Below, in pieces: positions 1 through 11,103 of a stretch of 64,000 nucleotides of DNA. The translations under genes were made by a program, and so were the position numbers. A model generated the notes under the pieces. The model did not search any database, was not told the DNA's origin, and was given only the letters and a program-made list of their open reading frames with translations. How positions within the stretch are numbered: position 1 is the first letter of the stretch; each line of letters opens with the position of its first letter. This DNA comes from Trissonchulus latispiculum (taxonomy: Eukaryota > Nematoda > Enoplea > Enoplida > Ironidae), in contig JASAND010007799.1 in NCBI GenBank assembly GCA_030248195.1, forward strand, positions 90,010 to 154,009, in the 5' to 3' direction.

Positions 1-1135
1 GGGGTTTTCTGGTGCGCCCAGCTCATTTCCGGTGTCCGTTTTGCTGTACAACGCACCCATGTTGCTGGGCTGGCTCCACTTGACCGTCTGAGGGGTCAGG
101 TCGGTAAGGGGTCAGGTGGTCCAAAATGAAATTTTTCAAAAGTGGTCAAATTTGGTACCAAATGAAAGCCCTAAGCGAGCTGAGCAACTTTTGTCATAGA
201 ACTGCATGCTCAAAGTGGCTGTAGAGTGCTGTGGTGGGGTGGGGTGGGGACTTAGGCGATTTTCGGTCAAAAATGAAATTTTTCAAAAGTGGTCAAATTT
301 GGTACCAAATGAAAGCCCTAAGTGAGCTGAGCAACTTTTGTCATAGAACTGCATGCTCAAAGTGGCTGTAGAGTGCTGTGGTGGGGTGGGGTGGGGACTT
401 AGGCGATTTTCGGTCAAAAATGAAATTTTTCAAAAGTGGTCAAATTTGGTACCAAATGAAAGCCCTAAGCGAGCTGAGCAACTTTTGTCATAGAACTGCA
501 TGCTCAAAGTGGCTGTAGAGTGCTGTGGTGGGGTGGGGTGGGGACTTAGGCGATTTTCGGTCAAAAATGAAATTTTTCAAAAGTGGTCAAATTTGGTACC
601 AAATGAAAGCCCTAAGTGAGCTGAGCAACTTTTGTCATAGAACTGCATGCTCAAAGTGGCTGTAGAGTGCTGTGGTGGGGTGGGGTGGGGACTTAGGCGA
701 TTTTCGGTCAAAAATGAAATTTTTCAAAAGTGGTCAAATTTGGTACCAAATGAAAGCCCTAAGTGAGCTGAGCAACTTTTGTCATAGAACTGCATGCTCA
801 AAGTGGCTGTAGAGTGCTGTGGTGGGGTGGGGTGGGGACTTAGGCGATTTTCGGTCAAAAATGAAATTTTTCAAAAGTGGTCAAATTTGGTACCAAATGA
901 AAGCCCTAAGCGAGCTGAGCAACTGTTGTCATAGAACTGCATGCTCAAAGTGGCTGTAGAGTGCTGTGGTGGGGTGGGGTGGGGACTTAGGCGATTTTCG
1001 GTCAAAAATGAAATTTTTCAAAAGTGGTCAAATTTGGTACCAAATGAAAGCCCTAAGTGAGCTGAGCAACTTTTGTCATAGAATTGCATGCTCAAAGTGG
1101 CTGTAGCGTGCTGTGGTGGGGTGGGGTGGGGACGT
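1..1135. repeat. 147-bp tandem satellite, about seven units
   Basis: Near-identical units repeat head to tail. The word ACTGCATGCT falls at 201, 348, 495, 642, 789, 936 and (one mismatch) 1083, a constant 147-bp step. Each unit has GGTACCAAATGAAAGCCCTA, then GAGCAACTTTTGTCATAGAA, then a G-run block (GGTGGGGTGGGGTGGGG). The last unit is the most diverged and the array may continue left of the window. Short ORFs here are not coding. Confidence 0.95.
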
Positions 1136-1259
1136 AAGTGATTTTGGGTCAAATGTGAAATTTTCGAAAAGTGGTCAAAATAGAATCTGCTTGCGCATGG
1201 TGTTCGGAAATATATTATGTTGGTTCTTTTTTGCGCATACATATGTAAAAGAATGGAAA

Positions 1260-2045
1260 ACAAGAACCAAAAATGCTCCTTCGTCGCATGTAAAATACAT
1301 ATGAGTACTCTCAGGCAGGTTGTACAAACACGAAAACTAGCCTGTAAAATGCATATGAGTGGCGTTGAGGTTGTAAATTAAGGAAAACAAGTTGCAACGG
1401 CTTAACATATGAGCCTGTCCTATAACGAGGCTCATATTGGCGTCACAGTGCAGCCATCTTAAAGATCATCAGGTCATCATATTAAAGAAAAAACGAATGA
1501 ATAGACATAACATGTTAACATTGTGGCTTGAAAGAAATGGACAGAAAAGTGAACTGCGACACCTCAAGTTTACTGTACATATGCAAGCTGATGTTCCCCG
1601 AAACACCATGGCACCTACTATTTCCGGAAGCACTATAGTACACCTACTGTATTCTCGGAACACTATGACACACTACTCTCACATATATACGTAATGCTTT
1701 CCCCACATGGCTCTGAGTCAGAGCGCAGAGTGGCATGCCGTATAATGCGTATGCACAGTATAATGTCTTAGCGACAAGATGTGTGAAGGACAATTTTGTA
1801 ATGAAAAGCTTTACGTGCTATTTATATGAAAGTCAAATTTCGACAAATTATATTATGACATACGCCAATATGAGCCTCGTTATAGGACAGGCTCATATGT
1901 TAAGCCGTTGCAACTTGTTTTCCTTAATTTACAACCTCAACGCCACTCATATGCATTTTACAGGCTAGTTTTCGTGTTTGTACAACCTGCCTGAGAGTAC
2001 TCATATGTATTTTACATGCGACGAAGGAGCATTTTTGGTTCTTGT
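1260..2045. mobile_element. MITE-like element with ~182-bp terminal inverted repeats
   Basis: The left arm (about 1260-1443) and right arm (about 1861-2045) are long, nearly perfect inverted copies. Tips read ACAAGAACCAAAAATGCTCC. Each arm carries several ATATGAG-type direct sub-repeats. The middle (1444-1860) has no convincing gene. I could not see a clear target-site duplication. The element at 8281-8986 has the same tip layout and belongs to the same family. Confidence 0.85.
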
Positions 2046-3139
2046 GGGGTTTTTTGAACAACTTTTTCCCATTTCTGGGGAAACGAGTATGGAGTAGGTA
2101 GGACTTCCCCATAGGCCTGTGTACATAGCAGGATTTCGATTTTTTTTGGAGATTTCCAAAATGGTCAATCCTTTAGTTCGATATAACTGTATCTGGGTTG
2201 GGCCATTGGGTCTCAGGTTTGGCATTTAGCATTGCCCCATGGGCCTAATCTGGATGGGCCATATGAATTTTGGATCTGGCTCCTGTGGCTTCCTGGCCAG
2301 GGGTCGAAAGTTAGTGTGTAAAAGTGGAAGTCTGGGCCTACGGACTGTGGAGCCCCACACATGAGAGCTACTGGGCTGAGGTTTTGTATCCGAATAGGAA
2401 CCCCTATATGGTGAATCTAAAAGGCCCATTAGTTTCGCTCTAGGACTGGGCTTATTCTAGGGATTGTTTCTTGGGGGCATGGTTTTTTTGTGTTTTTTAC
2501 TGTGTTTTCGCACACTTTTTCTTAGAAAAACATACTTAAAAACACACCGAAATTTTGAGATTCAGAAGCAAAATTTTACTAATTTCTTTAAAAGTTTTGA
2601 ACTACAGAAGACCGTTTCCTGAAAAAATTTTGCGCCTGCGGCGCGCTTGTCTTTTCATTCATTTTTCAAAGCTTTGGCGTCCTACCTCTGTGCTTGTGTC
2701 CTTTTTCTTTTGTAATCCTCTAGTATATGTATAAGTATATATATAGTATATATACGTACATACTTATTATTATATTCGTTTACCACATTATTTACTTTAA
2801 GCTGCATTAAATCTCTAGCACCATTTCAAAAGAAAATATGGTTTACAAAATCAAAAGGTTCAACTGTTTCCATTGTGGTTTTTTACCGATCTTTTTTGGT
2901 GTGTGGGCGGTTTTTTGGGGGGGAAGGGTGTTTATGGGGGGCCCCACCCCCCCCCCCACTAGAATAAGCCCAGCTAGGCAATCCATGTGGTTGTGGGGCA
3001 CACTGATGGTGGTGGGCCCAACCGTGTCGCAACTCCAGCTTTGGCCTCTTATACAGAAAGGTCCACAGTTCGCAGGTCTTTCATATTTGGCATGTGGGCT
3101 GGGGCAGAGAAGGACTACGCCATAGGCTGTAGTAGGTTT
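2046..3139. other. Unassigned non-coding stretch
   Basis: It holds short palindromic G/C tracts (around 2915-2960), an AT-rich patch near 2720-2810 and old repeat fragments. The overlapping ORFs on both strands at about 2843-3415 run into repeat sequence and have no recognisable domain. No gene or RNA was recognised. Confidence 0.5.
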
Positions 3140-3740
3140 CGCCCGGACCCCTGTGGCGCCCTGGCCAGGGATCCGCACCGGGGACCGGACCCAAAATGGC
3201 CAAAAATCGATTTTTCCGAAAGTGGTCAAGTTTGGTATCAAATGAAAGCCCTTGGTGAAGCGACCATTTTTGTCATTAGAGGACCCCTCTAAAGTGTCCC
3301 TAGCGGCCTGTGGCGCCCTGGTCATGGTTCCGGACCGGTCAAAAATGGTCCAAAATAGATTTTTCCGAAAATGGTCAAGTTTGGTATCAATGAAAGCCCT
3401 TGATGAGACGAACATTTTTCGTCATTAGAGGACCCCTCTAAAGTGTCCCTAGCGGCCTGTGGGGTCTTGGCAGGGGTCCGGACCGGCCCAATATAGATTT
3501 ATCGAATAGCTCTGCCAAATTCGGTATCAAATGAAAGCTCTTGAGGAGGCGAATAATTATTGTCATTGGAGGACCCCTCTAAACTGGACCCACCGGCCTG
3601 TGGAGCCCTGGTCAGGGGTCCGGATCGATACAAAATCAATTTGTCAAAAAGTTGACAAACTCGGTATCAAATGAATGCTCTTGAGGAAGGCGAACAATTA
3701 TTGTCATTGGAGGACCTTTTTTCCGAGAACCCCGTTGGAA
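3140..3740. repeat. Diverged ~145-bp tandem repeat related to the 1-1135 satellite
   Basis: Four units share the block TGGTATCAAATGAAAGCCCT followed by GAGGACCCCTCTAAAGTGTC and GGCCTGTGG. The ATGAAAGC/ATGAATGC words lie roughly 140-150 bp apart (about 3240, 3388, 3530, 3670). The first block matches GGTACCAAATGAAAGCCCTA of the 147-bp satellite, so the two arrays look like old and young members of one family. Confidence 0.75.
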
Positions 3741-4090
3741 AGTTTTCTGATCCACATACGTATGGAACAATTTCGTTCTTTTTCATTTTCATAATCCCCA
3801 CCCAGCGCGGCAACCCCCCCCCACCCTCCGGTGGCCGTTCTACCATCTCCCTCGTTCTCTTTTCCGAAAATCTCTTAGGAAAGTTGTCTGATCCGCATAT
3901 ACGTACGGAAACAATTTAGTTCTTTTTAATTTTCCTTGCCCCCACACAGCGCGGCAACCCCCCCCCTCCGGTGGCCGTTCGGCCCCCTTTCATTCTGTTT
4001 TCCGAGAACCCCTTTGGGAAGCTATCTGATCCGCATATACGTATATATATACGTACGGAAATAATTTCGTTGCTTTACATTTTTTCACGC
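3712..4090. repeat. Three-unit tandem repeat (~135-145 bp)
   Basis: Three units start with TTTTCCGA, run through CTGATCCRCATAYACGTA, and the first two end in CAGCGCGGCAAC, a C-run and CCGGTGGCCGTTC. The third unit is cut short and carries an expanded TATATATACGTA. Low-complexity C-runs make fine alignment uncertain. Confidence 0.7.
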
Positions 4091-4247
4091 AGCGATGTCG
4101 TTGCTGAGAATGCAGAGAAACCTATAGGAATGAAGTTTAACTGCTTCCTAGTTATGGGGAAAGACGGCTGCAGTGGCGACTGATTTGTTTTTCTAGATTA
4201 GATGTGTTTTTACTGAGGAACGCTACAGCAGAAAATGCAAGAAACTA

Positions 4248-4428
4248 GAGGGAAAAATGTCCTAGACGGGCATGCATGGGCTGGAATAGGGAAAGATTTG
4301 AGGGCGGAAAAATGCCAATACATTTGAGAGTCGGCGCTGAAAATGATAGAAACTAGATTCAGCGCCGAATAGGGAATGCAGTCCGGTAGCGTGGAACAGG
4401 CAATTCCTCCGTCCATCCAAGTCGCGTG
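4248..4428. repeat. Left arm of a wide inverted repeat (partner 11,104-11,393)
   Basis: The segment containing CTAGACGGGCATGCATGGGC, GGCGGAAAAATGCCAATACA and CAGCGCCGAATAGGGAATGC recurs in reverse complement at 11,104-11,393. The arms are about 6.7 kb apart. They could be the ends of a large element that has swallowed the satellites and nested transposons between them, or two separate insertions in opposite orientation. Confidence 0.75.
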
Positions 4429-5039
4429 AATTGAGATATGTGAATGCGAAGGGTTGATTTTTTATCTGCATTAAAGAACGCTGATTAACGGTTATATCAT
4501 GGGGGTGCTCGGAGAGCCCCCATAATATGAGCTATAAAGACACTTTGCGGATTTTGAAAAGTGCTAATTAGGCATAACTAATTAACGGGAAGGAATTAAG
4601 AGCTAATATTTACATTTTTGAAATCTCCAGGCCGAGAGCTTTCGAATGATACCAAACTTGCCCGGAAAAAAATGAACTTTAAAAAATCGACTTTCTCTTA
4701 CGGGTTTGAAAGTGGGGTTTTTTCTCTGTATTCAGCATGATTTTTGTCAATTTTGTGTTAACTCGATTTTTCGAACGGCCCATAGGAAAAATTTTTCTAT
4801 ACTATTTTTTGAATATCTAGGCAATGGTACTTAGCAAGTTTATGGTTTTTTCCGAATTTCAATCTGGTTCGATTTTTATAGATGGTCAAAAATGGAAAAA
4901 ATAGCGTTTTTGGACACCTTCAAGCTGAAAAATTTTAAAATAGTCTAAAAACGGGCAAAAACAGCGTTTTTCGGCCTTGGGGTGGTACCCATATAAAGTA
5001 AATCGGGGTCGCTGAACACGATGAGCATAGTGCCGACAC
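4429..5039. other. Unassigned AT-rich stretch
   Basis: It contains a short piece like the ATGAAAGC satellite family (GAGAGCTTTCGAATGATACC near 4640) and A/T-runs. I see no gene, RNA or clear element boundary. Confidence 0.5.
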
Positions 5040-6067
5040 CGTATCTCGCCTGGTTCATCTGGTTCAACTGGTTCAAAATTGAACCAGTTCCTGGTTCAAG
5101 CTACTGGAGATAGTTGGAAGGCAGAAATTTTGCATATAAAGGTTATTGGGCATGGGGAATTCACTGGTGGTGTTACTTTGGTGATCCGACCTATGCCTGG
5201 CCAGATCTGGTTCTACTGGTTCAAAGTTGAACCAGGTCCTGGTTCAAGCAACTGGAGATAGTTGGAAGGCTGAAATCTTGCATACAAAGGTTGTTGGGCA
5301 AGGGGAATTCACTGGTGGTGTAACTTTGGTGATCCGACCCATGGCTGGCCAGATCTGATTCAACTGGTTCAAGGTTGAACCAGATCCTGGTTCAAGCAAC
5401 TGGAGATAGCTAGAAGGCTGAAATTTTGCATACAAAGGTTATTCGGCAAGGGGAATTCAGTGGTGGTGTAACTTTGCTGATCCAACCCATGGCTGGCCAG
5501 ATCTGGTTCAACTGGTTCAAAGTTGAACCAGTTCCTGGTTCAAGCTACTGGAGATAGCTGAAAGGCTGAAATTTTGCATACAAAGGTTATTGGGCATGGG
5601 GAATTCACTGGTGGTGTTACTTTGGTGATCCGACCTATGCCTGGCCAGATCTGGTTCTACTGGTTCAAAGTTGAACCAGGTCCTGGTTCAAGCAACTGGA
5701 GATAGCTAGAAGGCTGAAATTTTGCATACAAAGGTTATTGGGCAAGGGGAATTCACTGGTGGTGTAACTTTGGTGATCCGACCCATGGCTGGCCAGATCT
5801 GATTCAACTGGTTCAAGGTTGAACCAGATCCTGGTTCAAGCAACTGGAGATAGCTAGAAGGCTGAAATTTTGCATACAAAGGTTATTCGGCAAGCGGAAT
5901 TCAGTGGTGGTGTAACTTTGCTGATCCAACCCATGGCTGGCCAGATCTGGTTCAACTGGTTCAAAGTTGAACCAGTTCCTGGTTCAAGCTACTGGAGATA
6001 GCTGAAAGGCTGAAATCTTGCATACAGAGGTTATTGGGCATGGGGAATTCACTAGTGGTGTTACTTT
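5040..6067. repeat. 148-bp satellite with a 444-bp higher-order period (resumes at 8070-8215)
   Basis: GAATTC occurs at 5157, 5305, 5453, 5601, 5749, 5897 and 6045, exactly 148 bp apart. Variant positions (GGGCATGGGG, GGGCAAGGGG, TTCGGCAAG) recur every third unit, giving a 444-bp higher-order repeat. Each unit holds near-palindromes around TTCAAAGTTGAACCAG. The array is interrupted at 6067/6068 and resumes at 8070 with one more unit (GAATTC at 8199). Subtracting the 2,002-bp insert and the 5-bp duplication puts that site 147 bp after the last one. Confidence 0.95.
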
Positions 6068-6282
6068 CTGGGTTTTCTTTAGTGGGGGGGGGGGTGGGGG
6101 CAGGGGCGCACCCAGGATTTTGAAAAGAGGGGGGTCGAGACGAAAAAATTTTTTGCTTTCGCCTGACACGTTTACGCGTGGGGGGGGGGGGGTGGCGGCG
6201 GCAAAATTTTCAGCAGAGTTCATTTTGGGTGCAGTAAAAATGACGAGATTTAAGACTAGTCGCCACGCGGGGGGGTCTGGGG

Positions 6283-6550
6283 CACTAGCGTAGCCAGAAA
6301 AAAAATTCGGAGGGGGGCAAGCCAAAATTTTTCTAAAATTTTCTGTAATTAGTGCTGAAACTGAACCCTGTAGAGGCTGATTTCAAGTGCAAGCTGGTAT
6401 TTTGAAGATATTTCGTGTAAGTTTAGCGCCGCAGGCGAATTTTTTGGAAATATTCAGTAGAATTCCTATTTGGTGTCAAAATTTTTTCTTTAGCCTCCGA
6501 TTTCGGGGGGGGGCATGCCCCCCTCGCCCCCCCCCCTGGCTACGCGCCTG
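6283..6550. mobile_element. 268-bp hAT-like MITE, innermost nest level
   Basis: It starts CACTAGCGTAGCCAG and ends CTGGCTACGCGCCTG. Flanks are the exact 8-bp duplication GTCTGGGG (6275-6282, 6551-6558). It shares the TAGCGTAG-type terminus with the element at 9625-10373. Too short to encode a protein. Confidence 0.9.
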
Positions 6551-6869
6551 GTCTGGGGGGCGGAGCCCCCCAGAAGTTGAGAAAATTTTTGAAATTTTGA
6601 AAAAAGCCGTATGACAATCTTTAATAAGATTTCAATAAAAGTTGAGAAATTCTTTGACATAATGGCAAAATTTGTATTGGAAAGCTTGAAAAGATTTGAA
6701 TAAAAAGCTCTGCCAGGCGCATTGTTAAAATTTTAATTTGTTAACATCGAGATACAATAGTGCCGCAGTCGCGGAAATTCAGTAAAATGGAAACAGAAAA
6801 ATAGAAAAGTGAAGCAGGAGCGAAAAATTGAGGTAAAAAAGCGCCGGACGCGCCAGAACGTTGTAACAG

Positions 6870-7535
6870 TTATTAAACATTAGCGCCGCAGACGAGAAAA
6901 TTTTTAAATTCAGTCAGAAAGGCGCAGCAGAAGTTAGAAAGGCGCAGCAGGCCCGAAAAGTTTTGAAAATTCAGTTAGAAAAGCGCCGCAGGGGAGAAAA
7001 ATTTTAGAAATCGAGATAGAAAAGCGCCGCAGGCGAGAAAAATTATAAAAATCGAGATAGAAAAGCGCCGATGGCGAGAAAAACTTTAAAAACCGAGATA
7101 GAAAAGCGCCGCAGGCGAGAAAAATTATAAATATCGAGACAGAAAAGCGCCGCAGGCGAGAAAAACTTTAAAAACCGAGATAGGAAAGCGCCGCAGGCGA
7201 GAAAAATTATAAAAATCGAGATAGAAAAGCGCCGAAGGCGAGAAAAACTTTAAAAACCGAGATAGAAAAGCGCCGAAGGCGAGAAAAACTTTAAAAATCG
7301 AGATAGAAAAGCGCCGCAGGCGAGAAAAATTATAAAAATCGAGATAGAAAAGCGCCGAAGGCGAGAAAAACTTTAAAAACCGAGATAGAAAAGTGCCGCA
7401 GGCGAGAAAAATTATAAAAATCGAGATAGCAAAGCGCCGAAGGCGAGAAAAACTTTAAAAACCGAGATAGAAAAGTGCCGCAGGCGAGAAAAATTATAAA
7501 AATCGAGATAGAAAAGCGCCGCAGGCGCGAAAAAT
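6870..7535. repeat. ~41-bp minisatellite inside a transposon
   Basis: Repeated units of the form AAAAGCGCCGCAGGCGAGAA, then AAATTATAAAAATCGAGATAG or AACTTTAAAAACCGAGATAG, alternate along the array. The GCGCCGNAGGCG core is a short hairpin. The expansion accounts for nearly half of the 6101-7661 element. Confidence 0.85.
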
Positions 7536-8280
7536 TTTCATAATTTTTAATTGTATGCACTAAAAATAGTTCAATTTTTGCTTTCTCCCCAAAAATTCCT
7601 GGGGGGGTCGGACAAAAAGGGGGGTCGGAACCCCCAAAACCCCCCCCTGGGTGCGCCCATGGGTGGGGGGGACCCCCCCACTTTTTGGGTTCCTCCCCAC
7701 TCGACTCCTCCCCCCCCACTCGTCCCACCCCACTTTTTTGGGCTTCCCCCCCACTCACTATAAGGTGCCCAGAAAATGCCAAATTTTTAGGATTTTTGGT
7801 CAAAATTTTCAAAAATTTTCCGGCTTCGCCGGAATTTTTTGGTTAAAAATCGTCTATTTTGGTACTAAATCTTGATTTTTGAGCACTTTTTAGCTTTGAT
7901 GTAGCAGTATACGTAGAAAACACGCCATTTTTACCGCATTTTTAGCATTTTTAGCCCATTTTATTCCCCCCCACTTTTGGTCTTCCCCCCCCCACAAGTG
8001 GGGGGGGGGGGGCCCCCAATTCCCCCACTTTCCCCCCCCCCCACTTTTTTTGGGCTAGAGAAAACCCAGACTTTGCTGATCTGACCCATGGCTGGCCAGA
8101 TCTGGTTCAACTGGTTCAAAGCTGAACCAGTTCCTGGTTCAAGCTACTGGAGATCGTTGGAAGGCTGAAATTTTGCATACAAAGGTTATTGGGCATGGGG
8201 AATTCACTGGTGGAATTTGTGATTGCTACTGCCACAGTTACAGTTACTGTATGGTAGCGTTCCCAAAAACTAGACTGAGG

Positions 8281-8986
8281 ACAAGTATGAAAAATGCTCC
8301 TTGCAGTCGCATGAAAAATTAATATGAGCTATCATGGTCAACATTTAAATGTGTCAAGGACAAGATTTAAAATGTTTAATATGAGCCAACATCTAAATAA
8401 GTAGAGGACAAGATGTAAACGGCTAATATGAGCCGCTACGTTTCTCTTGGGCTCATATTGACGCGACTAAAATGGCAAACATATACAGTTTACGGTTGGC
8501 ATAAGCATCAGTGTTTATAAACGATTTGATTGGCTTGGGAATATTGAATTAATGTGATGATTGCGATGATAACTTCAAATGTGATTTCTCAAGATTTCAC
8601 AACATGTGTAAGTTCCACATTTTCGTTTCTTCATTAGATTGGACTTCGGTTTCGTTTTGTTGACTTTATGTGGTGCCTTAAATGTGTACTTGGATGTAGC
8701 GGTGGAGAAGAAAACATTTACATACAGCTTTGCAAAATTAATGTTTATGCGTCGTTATTCATGCAAGCCATTTCAGTGTTGGATTAAAAGTAAGCAATAG
8801 CTAAATGAGCGTCAATATGAGCCCAAGAGAAACGTAGCGGCTCATATTAGCCGTTTACATCTTGTCCTCTACTTATTTAGATGTTGGCTCATATTAAACA
8901 TTTTAAATCTTGTCACATTTAAATGTTGACCATCATAGCTCATATTAATTTTTCATGCGACTGGAAGGAGCATTTTTCATACTTGT
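8281..8986. mobile_element. MITE-like element, same family as 1260-2045
   Basis: Tips ACAAGTATGAAAAATGCTCC are inverted at 8281 and 8986, with arms of about 178 bp. The tips and the sub-tip CAGTCGCATG...ATATGAG match the 1260-2045 element, but arm interiors differ. No TSD is obvious. The interior (8460-8805) has no recognisable gene. Confidence 0.85.
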
Positions 8987-9339
8987 ATATATATATACTG
9001 TGTTTATTAGTTTTACACCTACGTAGTTGTACACTCAGGAGTGCAGCTCATTTAATGATTTCGCGTTTTAATGTTTTTATAGGCAAGATTGTCACAATTA
9101 TCACATGGCAATTGTAACAATTTTGCCGACATTGAGCTGTGTTTTGTTTTCGGAGCGGAGTTTTATTGCTTTTCCAACATTTTCTACGATTTTCTACGGA
9201 CTGGACTGTTAAATTTTTTCTACTACTAACAAGAAACAAATCTCTGCAGCAAATTCTTAGCGGAGCACTTCATTTGGAAACACTAATACTCGCTTGCGGT
9301 ATGCATCTTATTAAGATTTTGCGGAATATATAAGCAGCG

Positions 9340-9616
9340 GTGGGGCCGGGGGGCCTCGCTGGATTCTTAGTCGTGAGAGCGGCGGTCCAGCTGGCGATTG
9401 TTTTGATTTAGTGAGCTTTCTCCAATCCCCCTGGCCCATATCAAATTGTTACTGTCATCTCGTTGCGAGCATTAACTGTGGAGTGGCTGACCAGCAATGC
9501 ATGGTGTTAGAGGAGAGCATTAGGTACTTGTGAAAGCGTCAGGAGCCTTAAGGGTGGGTGCTGGGGACCGTATTGCCTCGGTGGGTGTCTACCGGGGAAA
9601 GTGCAATGGCTCTTCA
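9340..9616. other. GC-rich dispersed sequence, left part (continues at 10,382-10,870)
   Basis: This GC-rich segment is split by the hAT-like element at 9625-10373. The last ~110 bp of the right part (AAATGCTCGTAATTGGGAGT...TTGTTTGTTTTCTGTCTCGG) resembles 21,090-21,190, so it is a dispersed repeat, possibly a retroelement fragment. No ORF with a known domain was found. Confidence 0.4.
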
Positions 9617-9624
9617 CTTGGATC

Positions 9625-10373
9625 CAGTAGCGTAGGTACATAAAATTTTCAGGGGGGGGGGGCGGTTTAGACCGAGGACTTTTGAGGGGGGGGGGGATTT
9701 TCTATTTTTGCGTAACAATTACATGCACACTGCATATTTACAGCAAGTTGTCCTATTAATTAAAAAGTCTTACATGGTTCATGTTTTCGACTTGTTAAAA
9801 TTGAAAGCGATACCCTAAGTCCCAAATGGGGGTCTGGGGGCAGAGCCCCCCAGAAGTTGAGAAACTTTTTAAATTTCGCCATTAAACGCTATTGAAACAT
9901 TCAAATTTTTGCAATGATTTATCAAGTGTCTAACAACGTTTTGTGCATTTATACATTTGCTATTCTCTACGTTTACTGTCTTGTCTGAAAACTCAAACTA
10001 TATATTAAGATCAACCAATTATGCCAAGGCTGATGATGTTGGGACGAACGCAGATAACAGCAAACATGCAAAGCAACTACGTATATATACAAACAGTTGT
10101 TAGCTGCATGCTTAATGAAAAATAATAATTTTGATAATCTAAATAGCCACAATTCGCGCCGGAGGCGCGAAAATTTTTTAATGGTGTAGAAAATGCATCT
10201 ATGCTGAGCTAATTTGAAGCATTAATGTAAAATTTGTGCATGTTTCTAATAAAGTTAAACGCCCGCGCTCCGCGTGGGCGTAAAATTTCTTTTGCCCAAT
10301 TTTTTTCAGGGGGGGCAAAGCCATTATTTCGGGGAGGGCGGCCGCCCCCCGCCCCCCCGTATCTACGCTAGTG
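9625..10373. mobile_element. hAT-like element, 749 bp
   Basis: It begins CAGTAGCGTAGGTAC and ends GTATCTACGCTAGTG, an inverted pair. Flanks carry the exact 8-bp duplication CTTGGATC (9617-9624, 10374-10381). Both subterminal regions have G/C-runs and the right half has the hairpin GCGCCGGAGGCGC (about 10,157). No transposase is visible. Confidence 0.9.
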
Positions 10374-10381
10374 CTTGGATC

Positions 10382-11103
10382 CTTGCTAGGGTTTGGTGCT
10401 GTTGTGACGGCCATGGCCCTCCGGGAAGGAGGACTGCCTGGAGTGAGTACTCCGAAGGTGGCATCGGGAATCGGACTACATGGTGTACCGGCGTGGGCCG
10501 AGAACACCCAGTGGACTGCTGTACCGGGCCGGGGCCTGTAGTGGGCGCCAGGTAGAGTGCTGTGCCGGGGAGCGGTACCGGGTCTTAGTTTGTGGTTGCT
10601 GGTGGGGTGCCCTGCTACTTGGAACCGGTTGAATACTTCCGGGGTGATTTTGTGAGCGGGCCCTCGGCATGTGCCTGGCTCAACTGACGGCCTAGAGTGC
10701 TCTCTCTCTTCACCGCGACTGTTGGAATACCTGTGTGAAATGCTCGTAATTGGGAGTAATTTATATTTTCTTCTTGTTTTGTTTGTTTTCTGTCTCGGGA
10801 GCTAAGCACCAAACTGGGTGCATCTAAGGTTCTTCCTTCCAGCGCAAGCTGGCCCGGGTTACAGTAATACAGTAATAAGCAGCGGTTCTGTTTTAGGACA
10901 AAGCTAGCTAGCTACAGCATATATATTTGTTTGAATCATGACAGCAAATGTTAACTGCATCATTAAACGAACCAACATTAATCACGAACCTTATTCTGCT
11001 GCATGACAGATTTAGCTTTCATGTATATACGTACATAATGGATTAGGATATCGCCTGCATCATTTCTAACAAAATATCGCTTTTCCGGCAGAGCAAGACA
11101 GAA
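10382..11103. other. GC-rich dispersed sequence (right part) and unassigned spacer
   Basis: 10,382-10,870 continues the GC-rich segment interrupted by the 9625-10373 element. 10,871-11,103 is AT-rich spacer with nothing recognisable. Confidence 0.4.

Larger units (their letters stand above)
6101..7661. mobile_element. hAT-like non-autonomous element, second nest level
   Basis: Ends are CAGGGGCGCACCCAGG and the inverse of CATGGGCGCACCCAGG. The flanks carry an exact 8-bp duplication GGTGGGGG (6093-6100 and 7662-7669). An 8-bp TSD and CA.G-type tips fit the hAT superfamily; that assignment is inference. It contains another element (6283-6550) and a minisatellite (6870-7535). No transposase ORF was recognised. 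Confidence 0.85.
6068..8069. mobile_element. Outer G/C-tract DNA element of a three-level nest
   Basis: It starts CTGGGTTTTCTTTAGTGGGG and ends with the inverse, ...CTAGAGAAAACCCAG. It is flanked by a 5-bp direct repeat ACTTT (6063-6067 and 8070-8074) and sits inside the 148-bp satellite. Much of its length is the nested insertion at 6101-7661. The right half holds a hairpin CCGGCTTCGCCGG (7820-7832) also present in elements at 11,890, 17,385 and about 47,331. No transposase is encoded. Confidence 0.8.

Noticed and set aside
2843..3415. 190-codon minus-strand ORF
   Set aside because: It spans poly-C and satellite-like repeats, with no domain; low-complexity composition explains it.
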